This document shows positions 1 to 7,506 of a stretch of DNA of 11,928 nt, piece after piece. The first letter of the stretch is position 1. Every line of letters starts with the position of its first letter. The position numbers and the translations under genes were made by a program. Origin of the DNA: an uncultured Verrucomicrobiota bacterium. GTDB taxonomy: Bacteria > Verrucomicrobiota > Verrucomicrobiia > Opitutales > Opitutaceae. Under the pieces are notes generated by a model that was given only the letters and a program-made list of their open reading frames with translations, was not told the origin of the DNA and ran no database searches. Location: NCBI GenBank assembly GCA_903919625.1, contig CAIXIZ010000314.1, positions 1-11,928 on the forward strand, given 5' to 3'.

Positions 1-414
1 GCGCCCGACTTGGTGCGCGGCACGCTCAAGCAGGGTTTCGACCTGTCCCGTTCGCTCGGCGAGGGTTTCGCCCGCGCGCTCTACGCGATGTTCCTCGTCG
101 CCGAGGTGCATCCCTTCAAGGATGGCAACGGGCGCATTGCCCGCATCTTTCTCAACGCGGAGCTTTCCCACGCGGGACATTGCCGGATCATCATTCCAAC
201 CGTCCTGCGCGACGATTACATTCTCGCCCTGAAAGCGCTGACAAACAACGGCAACGTGGAACCGTATATTCGGGTGATGACGCGGGCGCAGGCCTTCACT
301 GCCAGCGTGGATTACTCTGAATTTGCCGCATGTGAACGCGACCTCACCGCCCGAAATGCGTTTCGCGAATCAGAAGAGGCGCGGCTCATCTCGAATCCCG
401 GCCATGGCCGGTAA
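1..414 (+). CDS. Fic/DOC-family protein, C-terminal part (5' end outside the window)
   Basis: The frame is open from base 1 to the TAA at 412-414, so this is the last 137 residues of a longer protein. Fragment residues 37-48 read HPFKDGNGRIAR, a full match to the Fic motif HxFx(D/E)GNGRxxR, encoded from base 109. In the Fic family the motif His is the catalytic base and the D/E-GNGR part binds nucleotide and Mg2+. The usual reaction is transfer of AMP to a hydroxyl side chain of a target protein. The helices around the motif (ARALYAMFLVAEV before, IARIFLNAELSHAG after) fit the Fic fold. The last 30 residues are polar and not typical of the core domain. Any N-terminal autoinhibitory helix (S/TxxxE/GN) or DNA-binding domain lies upstream and cannot be judged, so the target and class are unknown. 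No antitoxin gene follows it, and hemN starts 145 bases downstream. Confidence 0.9.
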   Translation, partial: APDLVRGTLKQGFDLSRSLGEGFARALYAMFLVAEVHPFKDGNGRIARIFLNAELSHAGHCRIIIPTVLRDDYILALKALTNNGNVEPYIRVMTRAQAFTASVDYSEFAACERDLTARNAFRESEEARLISNPGHGR

Positions 415-510
415 GGGTGCCATCAACCACCACTCTCATCCGCACCCGGCCATCCTTGGCCCTCACCCCATGCCATTTCCCGCCCTCCAGCCCTGCCGTG
501 ACCGGCCAGC

Positions 511-541
511 CCCCGTTTGACGCCGGGGCCTGACCTGTTTT
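511..541 (+). terminator. weak candidate terminator after the Fic gene
   Basis: CCCCG (511-515) can pair with CGGGG (524-528) around an 8-base loop. A short TTTT run follows about eight bases later, at 538-541. The stem is short and the T run is distant, so this is only a candidate. The rest of 415-559 contains nothing else recognisable apart from a small GGCCA/TGGCC hairpin at 448-461. Confidence 0.2.
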
Positions 542-559
542 CCCTCTCCCTCACCCGCC

Positions 560-1930
560 TTGATCACCGTCGATTTAGACCTCGTCCGAAAATATGATTT
601 CCCCGCGCCCCGGTACACCTCGTACCCGACGGCGGTGGAATTCCGCGATTATCCGACACCGGCCCCGCTGCTGGCGCATCTCGACCGGACCAACCGCGAT
701 GCCGCGACCCCCCTTTCGCTTTATTTCCACCTGCCCTTTTGCGAAACCCTTTGCTGGTTCTGCGGCTGCACCACGGTCATCTCCACCAACCATGACCTCG
801 CCAACGCCTATCTGGACCATCTCGAAAAAGAGGTCGGCCTCATGGCCCCGCACGTGCACCCGGACCGGCGGGTGGCCCAGCTGCATTATGGCGGCGGCAC
901 CCCGACGTTTTTCCAGCCTCCCCAACTCGCCCGGTTGTCCGCGATCATCCGCCGGCACTTCAAATTTGCACCCGACGCCGAGCTGAGCGTCGAGGTCGAT
1001 CCCCGCCGGCTCTCGGCCGCCCAGGTGACCGCGCTGCGCGAGAGCGGGTTCACCCGGGCCTCCCTGGGCGTGCAAGATTTCAACCCGCAGGTGCAGCTGG
1101 CGGTGCACCGCCTTCAGCCCCGGGCGATGACCGAGCAGGCCATCAACTGGCTGCGCGCGGCGGGCTTCACCTCGATCAATCTCGACCTGATCTACGGCCT
1201 GCCCCACCAGACCGTCGCCTCGTTCACCGACACCCTGACCCAGGTGTTGGAGCTCAATCCCGATCGGCTGGCCGTGTTCAGCTACGCCCATGTGCCATGG
1301 ATGAAACCCGCCCAGAAGCTCCTGGAGCGCGAGACCGCGCTGCCCTCGCCGGAAACCAAGCTCGCGATGCTCAAGCTGATCACCGAGACCCTTACCGCCC
1401 GCGGCTACCGCTACATCGGGATGGACCACTTTGCGCGCGAAACCGACGAGCTCGCCGTGGCCCAGACCCAGCGCACCCTCCAGCGCAATTTCCAGGGCTA
1501 CAGCACCAAGGCCGGGGCGGAGATCCTTGCCTTTGGCATCTCGGCCATCTCCCAGACCCCGCTCAGCTACCGGCAGAACCACAAGACCATCGAGGAGTAT
1601 TATGCCGCCCTGGACCGCAACGAGCTGCCCGCCCGGCGCGGGCTTGAGCTCACCACCGAGGACACCCGCCGCCGCGAGATCATCATGCGCGTGATGTGCC
1701 ACCTCCGGCTGGATTTCGCCGAACTCTCGCAGGAATTTGGCGGCGACTTTGCCACCACCTACGCCACCGAGCTGGCCCGGCTGCAGCCGCTCGTGGACGA
1801 CGGCCTCGTCAACCTGTCGGCCGACGGCCTGCGCGTCACGGAACTGGGCAGGCTTTTTCTCCGCAACATTGCCGTCTGCTTCGACGCGTACTACGCCCCG
1901 GAGAGCAAGCGGCACTCCCGAACGGTGTAA
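560..1930 (+). CDS. hemN: oxygen-independent coproporphyrinogen III oxidase HemN (radical SAM)
   Basis: This enzyme oxidatively decarboxylates two propionate side chains of coproporphyrinogen III to give protoporphyrinogen IX without O2, using S-adenosylmethionine and a [4Fe-4S] cluster in the cytoplasm. At 456 residues it is almost the length of E. coli HemN (457). The signature YFHLPFCETLCWFCGC places Cys61, Cys65 and Cys68 as cluster ligands, with Cys70 as the extra HemN-type cysteine. This last cysteine separates true HemN from HemW-like paralogues. HYGGGTPTFF near residue 109 is the SAM-binding glycine motif, and LGVQDFNPQVQ near residue 169 is also typical. The N-terminal KYDFPAPRYTSYPTA matches the HemN N terminus, so the start must lie upstream of it. 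The TTG at 560 is the best choice because an in-frame stop sits at 518-520 and no ATG or GTG lies between. No Shine-Dalgarno sequence is visible. hemY follows after 25 bases in the same direction, suggesting one transcript. Confidence 0.96.
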   Translation: MITVDLDLVRKYDFPAPRYTSYPTAVEFRDYPTPAPLLAHLDRTNRDAATPLSLYFHLPFCETLCWFCGCTTVISTNHDLANAYLDHLEKEVGLMAPHVHPDRRVAQLHYGGGTPTFFQPPQLARLSAIIRRHFKFAPDAELSVEVDPRRLSAAQVTALRESGFTRASLGVQDFNPQVQLAVHRLQPRAMTEQAINWLRAAGFTSINLDLIYGLPHQTVASFTDTLTQVLELNPDRLAVFSYAHVPWMKPAQKLLERETALPSPETKLAMLKLITETLTARGYRYIGMDHFARETDELAVAQTQRTLQRNFQGYSTKAGAEILAFGISAISQTPLSYRQNHKTIEEYYAALDRNELPARRGLELTTEDTRRREIIMRVMCHLRLDFAELSQEFGGDFATTYATELARLQPLVDDGLVNLSADGLRVTELGRLFLRNIAVCFDAYYAPESKRHSRTV

Positions 1931-1950
1931 GCCGGCCACGGCCTTTTTTT
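1931..1950 (+). terminator. short hairpin plus T7 tract between hemN and hemY (possible attenuator)
   Basis: GCCG (1931-1934) pairs with CGGC (1939-1942) around the loop GCCA. One C follows, then seven T (1944-1950). The order of GC stem then T tract is that of an intrinsic terminator, but a four-pair stem is weak. It lies entirely in the 25-base gap between the two haem genes. If active, it would lower hemY transcription relative to hemN rather than end the operon. Confidence 0.3.
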
Positions 1951-1955
1951 CGCGC

Positions 1956-3335
1956 ATGCCACCGGCCTCCTCCGCACTTCCCGTCGCTGTGATTGGCGGT
2001 GGCATCACCGGACTCACCGCGGCCTGGCATCTGCGGGAGCAAGGGGTGCCGGTCGTGGTGTTTGAAGCGTCGGCGGGCGCCGGTGGCGTGATCAGTTCCC
2101 TCCGGCAAGATGGCTGGCTGCACGAAGCGGGACCGAATTCCCTGCTGGAAGGCTCCGCCAGTGTCGCCGGCTTCGTGGATGCCCTTGGGCTGGGCCCACG
2201 CCGGCTCTATGCGGCCGATGCGGCCAAAAACCGGTATGTGGTGCGGGACGGACGGCTCGTCGCGGTGCCGGCCTCCCCTCTGGGCTTTCTGAAAACGCGC
2301 CTGTTTTCCTGGTCGGCCAAGTTCGGCCTGCTGGGTGAGCCGTTCCGGGCACGGTCTCCGGCGGATTGCGAGGAAAGCGTCTCCGATTTTGTCGTGCGGC
2401 GGCTGGGGCGGGAATTTTTGGATTACGCGGTGAATCCGTTTGTGGGCGGGGTCTATGCGGGTGATCCCAACCGGCTCTCGGTCCGGTACGCCTTCCCCAA
2501 ATTGCACGCCCTGGAACAGCAACATGGTTCGCTCCTGCGCGGGGCGTTCAAGCAACGCAATCCCACCGGCGGACCCCGTGGGCGCATTTTCTCCTTTCCC
2601 GACGGACTGGCGGAACTTCCGCTCACCCTCGCGCGTTCACTCGGCGACACCCTGCGCACCGCCACACGGGTACAGACCGTCCGCCGGACCGCCACCGGCT
2701 GGGAAGTGGTCGCGGGAGCGGACGGTGCCATGCGCACCGACGCGTTCTCCGCCGTCGTCTGCGCGCTGCCGGCCGATGCGCTTGCCGAGCTGCATTTCGA
2801 ACACGTGCCAGGGGCCGAAAAGCTGGCTGAGCTGCATGCCATTGAGCACCCGCCGGTCGTTTCGGTCTTCACCGGCTATCGCCGGGAAAATGTGGCGCAC
2901 CCCTTGGACGGTTTTGGACTGCTGATGCCTGAGGTGGAACACCGGCGTGTCCTGGGCACCCTGTTTTCAAGCACGCTGTTTCCCGGCCGCGCGCCGGCCG
3001 GCCATGTGGCGCTGACGACGTTCATCGGCGGGACACGCTGGCCGACGCTCACCCAGCTTGACGACACCGGGCTGCGGCACCTCGTGGGCGAAGAACTGGG
3101 ATCATTGCTCGGGGTGCGCGGTGAGCCCGTCTACTGCGATGTCCGCCGCTGGCCGCGCGCCATCCCGCAATATACGCTCGGTTACGGGCGGTTTAAGAAA
3201 CTCTTTGCCAAAGTGGAAGCGGCTGCTCCCGGGCTCCACTTTGGCGGCAACGCCCGCGACGGCATTTCGCTCGCGAACTGCATCGAATCGGGCCGGCGGC
3301 TGGCCCAGGCAGTCACGGGACGGCCTGCGGCCTGA
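1956..3335 (+). CDS. hemY: protoporphyrinogen oxidase, HemY/PPO type (FAD-dependent)
   Basis: This 459-residue protein probably oxidises protoporphyrinogen IX to protoporphyrin IX, the step after HemN, with FAD and O2 as acceptor. The N terminus has a classic dinucleotide-binding fold: VAVIGGGITGL with the glycine motif at residues 14-19, and Glu37 at the end of the second strand for the FAD ribose. GGVISS at about 46-51 and GPNSLLE at about 64-70 are typical of the PPO/monoamine-oxidase superfamily. The C-terminal GGNARDGISLANCIESGRR (from about 430) is the PPO family's FAD-contacting end. Length fits the family (450-480). The start is the ATG at 1956: the same frame is open further upstream, but there it is only a shadow of hemN, and the fold begins directly after this Met. 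Coproporphyrinogen oxidases of the HemY family (CgoX) look similar. Pairing with HemN favours the protoporphyrin-dependent role, though sequence alone does not settle it. Confidence 0.93.
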   Translation: MPPASSALPVAVIGGGITGLTAAWHLREQGVPVVVFEASAGAGGVISSLRQDGWLHEAGPNSLLEGSASVAGFVDALGLGPRRLYAADAAKNRYVVRDGRLVAVPASPLGFLKTRLFSWSAKFGLLGEPFRARSPADCEESVSDFVVRRLGREFLDYAVNPFVGGVYAGDPNRLSVRYAFPKLHALEQQHGSLLRGAFKQRNPTGGPRGRIFSFPDGLAELPLTLARSLGDTLRTATRVQTVRRTATGWEVVAGADGAMRTDAFSAVVCALPADALAELHFEHVPGAEKLAELHAIEHPPVVSVFTGYRRENVAHPLDGFGLLMPEVEHRRVLGTLFSSTLFPGRAPAGHVALTTFIGGTRWPTLTQLDDTGLRHLVGEELGSLLGVRGEPVYCDVRRWPRAIPQYTLGYGRFKKLFAKVEAAAPGLHFGGNARDGISLANCIESGRRLAQAVTGRPAA

Positions 3336-3421
3336 GTCTGGATTATCCCAGTTCTGCAGATTGATTTATTTGCGGAGTGCCCGAATTAAACACGTCCAGA
3401 TTCCAGTCGACACACGCCCGT

Positions 3422-6400
3422 TCAGGGGCCGGTCGTCGCGGCAGCCTCGGCCGGACTGATGTCCGAGATGCTCCAGATTTCGCCGTCGGGTGAAGTCAGG
3501 AAAATTCCGGCCAGGTTACCGGATGTGGCGGACGTCGGCAGGCCAAGGGAGATAAATTGCATGCCATCCCAGGTGACAGCAGCAAGGTTAATGCCGGTGC
3601 CGCTCCGGCGCGGCGTCCAGTCGGTTCCGTTGGGCGAAGTGAGAATTGCGCCATTTTCGCCGACGGCAACGAACAGCCTGCCGTTCCAAACTGTCGCATT
3701 AAGCGCAGCGAGCCCAACGACCGATGTCTGGCGCGTCCAATTTGAACCGTCAGGAGAGGTTTCGATGACGGCAATGGCCGTGCCTTCCGCCGAGGACCCC
3801 ACGGCGACGAACAGACTCCCGTTCCAAGTGACGGAGCTAAAATTGGTGGCGCTGTCATGGACGAACATGATGTTGGTCCCCGCGGTGAGGTCGCCCATCG
3901 GTTGGTTCAGCCGGAGGCTCGATATGGTGGCGGAGGCAGGCTTGGTAATCGCCGGCTGAACCGTGACGACTTTGGCAGCAACCGACTGCTGGCTGCTGCT
4001 GGTGGCAAGATTGCTCGCCGCCATGACGGCCGATTTTTTCACCGTGACCGGATTAACCGTCAGGATCGCAATGCCACTGATAGCCGTGCCACCGGCATTG
4101 GTCACCAAGCTGCGGAACTGGTCGCCTGACATCGTAACGGTGGTGGCGGCCACCGTCAAAGTGGCCGTGGTTGCGCCGCTGAAGTTGCCACCATTGGTGA
4201 GATTGGCAAAGACACTCGTTCCGGCTGGTGCACGCTGCCATTGAAAGGTAAGCGGCGCCGTGCCATTCGCCGTGATGGCAAAGCTTGCCGCCTGGCCCGC
4301 TGTCACCGTTTTGCCTGCCGGTGGCGTAGATATCATCGGCAGGGGCAGAACCGTGAGAGTTTGGGACACCGGCGGCGCAGGAAGATGGTTCAGATCACCT
4401 GTCTGCATGGCAGTAATTGTCGTAGCTCCCGCCCCCACAATCGTAACCACGCTTCCGCTCACCGCTGCCACGGTCAGGGCCGAACTCGTGTAAGTGACCG
4501 GCAACCCGGAATCGGCCGTCGCGTTTAGCGTCAGCGGGGCACCCCCGGCTTTCACCACTACCAGGGAGCCAAAGGTAATTTTCTGGGCCGCTTTGACAAT
4601 ATTCAGTATGCCGGTGACGAAACCGGCGTGGTTTGCATCCACGGCGGTCACCGCCACCGCATAGTTGCCGGCGTTCACCGGCACCGTGGCGCTGTTGTTG
4701 TAAGTTATGGTCGTCGTCAAACCGGCCGGAGTCGTGGTGACGGTCACCGGGTGCGCCGTACCCGTGAAGGTCTGTGTAAGATTGGTGAGCACCACGGTCG
4801 CCGTCGCCTTGCCAATGACCAGCGTGTCACTGGCGGTGCCGGCCCGGTTCGCATCGGTAATGGTGGCCACCACGGCATAGCTGCCCACGTTCGTCGGTGC
4901 CGTCGCGCTGCCATTATAGGTCACGGCATTCGCCAACCCGGCTGGCGTGGTCGTGACCGTCACCGGTCGCGCCGCACCCGTGAAGGTCTGGGTGAGATTG
5001 GTGAGCGCCACCGTCGCCGCAGCTTTGCTGATGACCAGGGTATCGGAAACAGAGCCGGTGCGATTCGCATCGGTGATGGTTGCCACCACGGTGTAGCTTC
5101 CCGCATTAGTCGGCACTGTGGCGCTGCCGTTGTAGGTCACGGCGGTCGTCAAACCAGCCGGGGTGGTCGTGACCGTTGCCGGACGCGCCGCGCCGGTGAA
5201 GGTTTGGGCAAGATTGGTGAGCGCCACCGTCGCCGCGGCTTTGCTGATGACCAGCATACCCGTGACGGTGCCGGAACGGTTCACATCGGTGATGGTCGCC
5301 ACCACGGCGTAGCTGCCCACCTTGGTTGGCACCGTGGCGCTGCTATTGTAGCTGACGGTGGTGGTCAGGCCGACCGGGTTGGTTGTGACTGTCACCGGAC
5401 TCGCTGTGCCGGTGAAGGTCTGCGTAAGATTGGCCAGCACCGCCGTCGCGGCGGCTTTGCTGACGATTAGCGTACCCGTGGCGGTGCCCGTGCGGTTCGC
5501 GTCGGTAATCGTGGCCACGACAGCATAGCTGCCCGCGTTCGTCGGCACCGTGGTGCTGCCATTGTAGGTCACTGCGTTGGTCAGCCCGGCCGGGTTTGTC
5601 GTAACCGTCGCCGGGCGGCCTGCACCCGTGAATGCCTGCGTGAGATTGGACAGCGCCACGGTGGCGGCCGCTCGGCCGATAACCAGCGTGCCCGTGGCAG
5701 TACCCGTGTGGTTGGCCTCGGTGATCGTCGCCACCACCGTGTAGCTGCCCGCGTTTGTCGGCACGGTCGCGCTGCCATCATAGGTGACAGCTGTCGCCAG
5801 TCCGGCCGGATTGGTGGTGACCGTTGCCGCCCGCACCGCGCCCGTGAAGACCTGGGTGAGGTTGGACAATGCCACCGTGGCGGGAGAACGAGTCACGGTC
5901 AGGCTGGTAAGGGTGCTGCTGGCCGTACCGGCGGCATTGGTTGCCACACAACGGAACTGATCGCCGGACATCGCCACGGTGGTGCCGTTTACCGTCAACG
6001 CGACTGTGGTCACCCCGCTGAAGGTCGGGCCGTTGGCGAGATTGGCAAAGGTGCTGGTGCCCGATGGCGCGCGCTGCCATTGGAAGGTGATCGGCGCGGT
6101 GCCGCTCGCTGACACGCTGAAACCCGCAGCCTGGCCCGCCACCACGGTTTTGGTGGCCGCAGCCGAGGCGAAGACTGGCGGCTGGATTACTGTCAGGCTG
6201 GCCGCCTTCGAGATGGCGGCCGGGGCGACGCTGTTGGTTGCGACACAGCGAAACTGGGTGCCCGCCATCGCCAGAGTGATGTTGCTCACCGCCAGCGTCG
6301 CGGAGGTCACACCGCTAATGGTGCTGCTATTGGCCAGATTGGTGAAGCTGCTGCTGCCGGCGGGCGCGCTCTGCCACTGGAAAGTGGGCGTCGGCACGCC

Positions 6401-7399
6401 GGAAGCGCCGACCACAAAAGTGATGCCTTTCCCCAATACACCGGTCGCAGCCACGGGATTCAGCGTGATGCCCGGCGCGGAAGGCGGGGGTGTGATCGTC
6501 ACCCCAAAGGTGGTGGTGAGCACCCCACCATCCAGCGCACTGGCCGTCACGGTGATGGACGTGCTTCCGCTCTTGGTGGCCGAGGGTATGAGCCGGAGGG
6601 TGCCGCCGCTGATGCTGGTGGTCACCAATTGACCGTTGGCCGAACTGGCGGTGAACGTGAGCCCCGGAATGATCGCGATGGACGTCTCGACGCAATTGAC
6701 CCGGGAGAGCGTAGGTGACGTGAGAGGTAAGTTGGAAAAAACAGCGCCAAGGGCGCTGGTGGCATCAACGACCGGCACGGCGGCGATGGCGTCGGCCACA
6801 GTCATGGTGTTGCCGATCACATTGCCGAACACCGTGAAACCGCCGTTCTGATTATCGAGATTGGCCGAGTTGTCGGCCAGATTGATGAACCACTGGCTGG
6901 TGGCGCTGTTGGGATCGGAGCCGATTTTCGCCATCGCGATCGTACCCCGCGTATTGGAAAGCTTAAACTCGTTTTGTACCGGGGCAAAGGTGGGCACTGG
7001 GATGAGGGAGGAGTTGTTGGGGAAAAAAAAGCCACCTCCCTGGATGATGAAATCGTGCACTGAACGATGAATTATGTTGCTGGCGTAGGCACCGGCGTTG
7101 ATGTAATCGAGAAAGTTCTTTACCGTTTTGGGGGTTGTTAGATCAGTCAGTGCCACGTCGATGTTCCCGCTGCCCTGAGTGCCCAAGCGGACGCTGATCC
7201 TCACCGCCGTGCCTGGCACTTCGGGATTGCTGATAAACTGGCTGAGGGTTACAGTTGTCGCCTGACCTGCTGCCGCAACCGACTGGTCCGGAACATTCTG
7301 GATAAGCACCGGCAAGGTGGCGTTGCTCCCAAAAGCCTGCAATCCGTACACGGCAAACGCCGTCGCCATAAGGCATCGGATTGTGGGGCTGCGAATCAT
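3422..7399 (-). CDS. large secreted cyclophilin / Ig-like / MBG-repeat protein
   Basis: This 1325-residue protein starts with a signal peptide (about 1-24, hydrophobic LMATAFAVYGLQAFG). Residues about 75-228 form a cyclophilin-type peptidyl-prolyl isomerase domain: HRSVHDFIIQGGGF (111-124) keeps the Arg, Phe and Gln of the active site (R112, F117, Q120), and SQWFINL and FTVFGNVIGN follow. Then come a cadherin/Ig-like segment (232-303), two Ig-like domains (about 308-404 and 408-502, each with FQWQ and FRCVATN), six 72-residue MBG-type repeats (507-938), a Big/MBG-like domain (939-1017), a third Ig-like domain (1021-1116, FRSLVTN instead of FRCVATN), a Ser/Ala/Thr-rich linker and three propeller-like repeats (about 1187-1310). 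It is probably an exported surface or adhesion protein. No C-terminal anchor, PEP-CTERM or autotransporter barrel is visible. The ATG at 7397-7399 is supported by the signal peptide. It is convergent with hemY, with 86 bases between them. Whether the cyclophilin is active and what the protein binds are unknown. Confidence 0.9.
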   Translation of the reverse strand: MIRSPTIRCLMATAFAVYGLQAFGSNATLPVLIQNVPDQSVAAAGQATTVTLSQFISNPEVPGTAVRISVRLGTQGSGNIDVALTDLTTPKTVKNFLDYINAGAYASNIIHRSVHDFIIQGGGFFFPNNSSLIPVPTFAPVQNEFKLSNTRGTIAMAKIGSDPNSATSQWFINLADNSANLDNQNGGFTVFGNVIGNTMTVADAIAAVPVVDATSALGAVFSNLPLTSPTLSRVNCVETSIAIIPGLTFTASSANGQLVTTSISGGTLRLIPSATKSGSTSITVTASALDGGVLTTTFGVTITPPPSAPGITLNPVAATGVLGKGITFVVGASGVPTPTFQWQSAPAGSSSFTNLANSSTISGVTSATLAVSNITLAMAGTQFRCVATNSVAPAAISKAASLTVIQPPVFASAAATKTVVAGQAAGFSVSASGTAPITFQWQRAPSGTSTFANLANGPTFSGVTTVALTVNGTTVAMSGDQFRCVATNAAGTASSTLTSLTVTRSPATVALSNLTQVFTGAVRAATVTTNPAGLATAVTYDGSATVPTNAGSYTVVATITEANHTGTATGTLVIGRAAATVALSNLTQAFTGAGRPATVTTNPAGLTNAVTYNGSTTVPTNAGSYAVVATITDANRTGTATGTLIVSKAAATAVLANLTQTFTGTASPVTVTTNPVGLTTTVSYNSSATVPTKVGSYAVVATITDVNRSGTVTGMLVISKAAATVALTNLAQTFTGAARPATVTTTPAGLTTAVTYNGSATVPTNAGSYTVVATITDANRTGSVSDTLVISKAAATVALTNLTQTFTGAARPVTVTTTPAGLANAVTYNGSATAPTNVGSYAVVATITDANRAGTASDTLVIGKATATVVLTNLTQTFTGTAHPVTVTTTPAGLTTTITYNNSATVPVNAGNYAVAVTAVDANHAGFVTGILNIVKAAQKITFGSLVVVKAGGAPLTLNATADSGLPVTYTSSALTVAAVSGSVVTIVGAGATTITAMQTGDLNHLPAPPVSQTLTVLPLPMISTPPAGKTVTAGQAASFAITANGTAPLTFQWQRAPAGTSVFANLTNGGNFSGATTATLTVAATTVTMSGDQFRSLVTNAGGTAISGIAILTVNPVTVKKSAVMAASNLATSSSQQSVAAKVVTVQPAITKPASATISSLRLNQPMGDLTAGTNIMFVHDSATNFSSVTWNGSLFVAVGSSAEGTAIAVIETSPDGSNWTRQTSVVGLAALNATVWNGRLFVAVGENGAILTSPNGTDWTPRRSGTGINLAAVTWDGMQFISLGLPTSATSGNLAGIFLTSPDGEIWSISDISPAEAAATTGP
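4586..5881 (-). repeat. six tandem 216-bp units (72-residue MBG-type repeats) inside the large secreted protein
   Basis: Six units of exactly 216 bases follow each other with no insertion or deletion. In protein order they are 5881-5666, 5665-5450, 5449-5234, 5233-5018, 5017-4802 and 4801-4586. The shared pattern is NLTQxFTG, TVTTxPxGL, SATVPTNAGSY, VVATITDANRxG and LVIxKA. Units 4 and 5 are the closest, 60 of 72 residues identical by hand count. Codon-level differences occur throughout, so the array is not freshly duplicated. Such repeats form stacked beta domains in bacterial surface proteins. Confidence 0.93.
7023..7030 (-). repeat. eight-base homopolymer in the cyclophilin coding region
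   Basis: Eight consecutive A on the + strand (eight T in the coding strand) encode part of GGGFFFPNNS, residues 121-130, directly after the conserved QGGG of the cyclophilin active site. Slippage by one base here would cut the protein off within its first domain. It could be a chance run. Confidence 0.6.
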
Positions 7400-7430
7400 T
7401 TGCGTAATGGGGTCAATTCCCTAGTAGGCT

Positions 7431-7467
7431 GTCAAGTGCCGCGATGCCTCCAATTTGTTTCAAATTG
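7431..7467 (-). promoter_or_regulatory. palindrome plus TTGACA upstream of the large secreted protein
   Basis: CAATTTG (7451-7457) and CAAATTG (7461-7467) form a perfect 7-base inverted repeat around TTT. This is an AT-rich island in a GC-rich region. On the - strand, a consensus -35 hexamer TTGACA (7436-7431) follows after 14 bases, about 32 bases ahead of the start codon. No good -10 box follows at 16-18 bases, so promoter identity is doubtful. The palindrome could be an operator, or a hairpin after the upstream gene, which ends at 7507. Confidence 0.3.
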
Positions 7468-7506
7468 CGCCGGATGACCCTAATTGCGCAGGCCCATCCT
7501 GATTTC

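Noticed and set aside
575..2017. 480-codon open frame on the - strand opposite hemN
   Set aside because: It lies antisense to an unmistakable hemN. Its product is low-complexity Gly/Ala/Val/Arg, a usual by-product of GC-rich codon bias.
3337..3400. TCTGGA/TCCAGA inverted repeat between hemY and the large secreted gene
   Set aside because: Only 6 bases per arm with a 52-base loop; not convincing as a terminator.
4628..5470. 280-codon + strand open frame with apparent His/Arg/Gly repeats
   Set aside because: It is the antisense reading of the 216-bp repeat array. Its periodicity comes from the MBG units, whose own frame has a signal peptide and known domains.
4586..5881. Regular repeats considered as CRISPR or satellite DNA
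   Set aside because: The units are 216 bp, contiguous without spacers, in frame and translated into beta-domain repeats.
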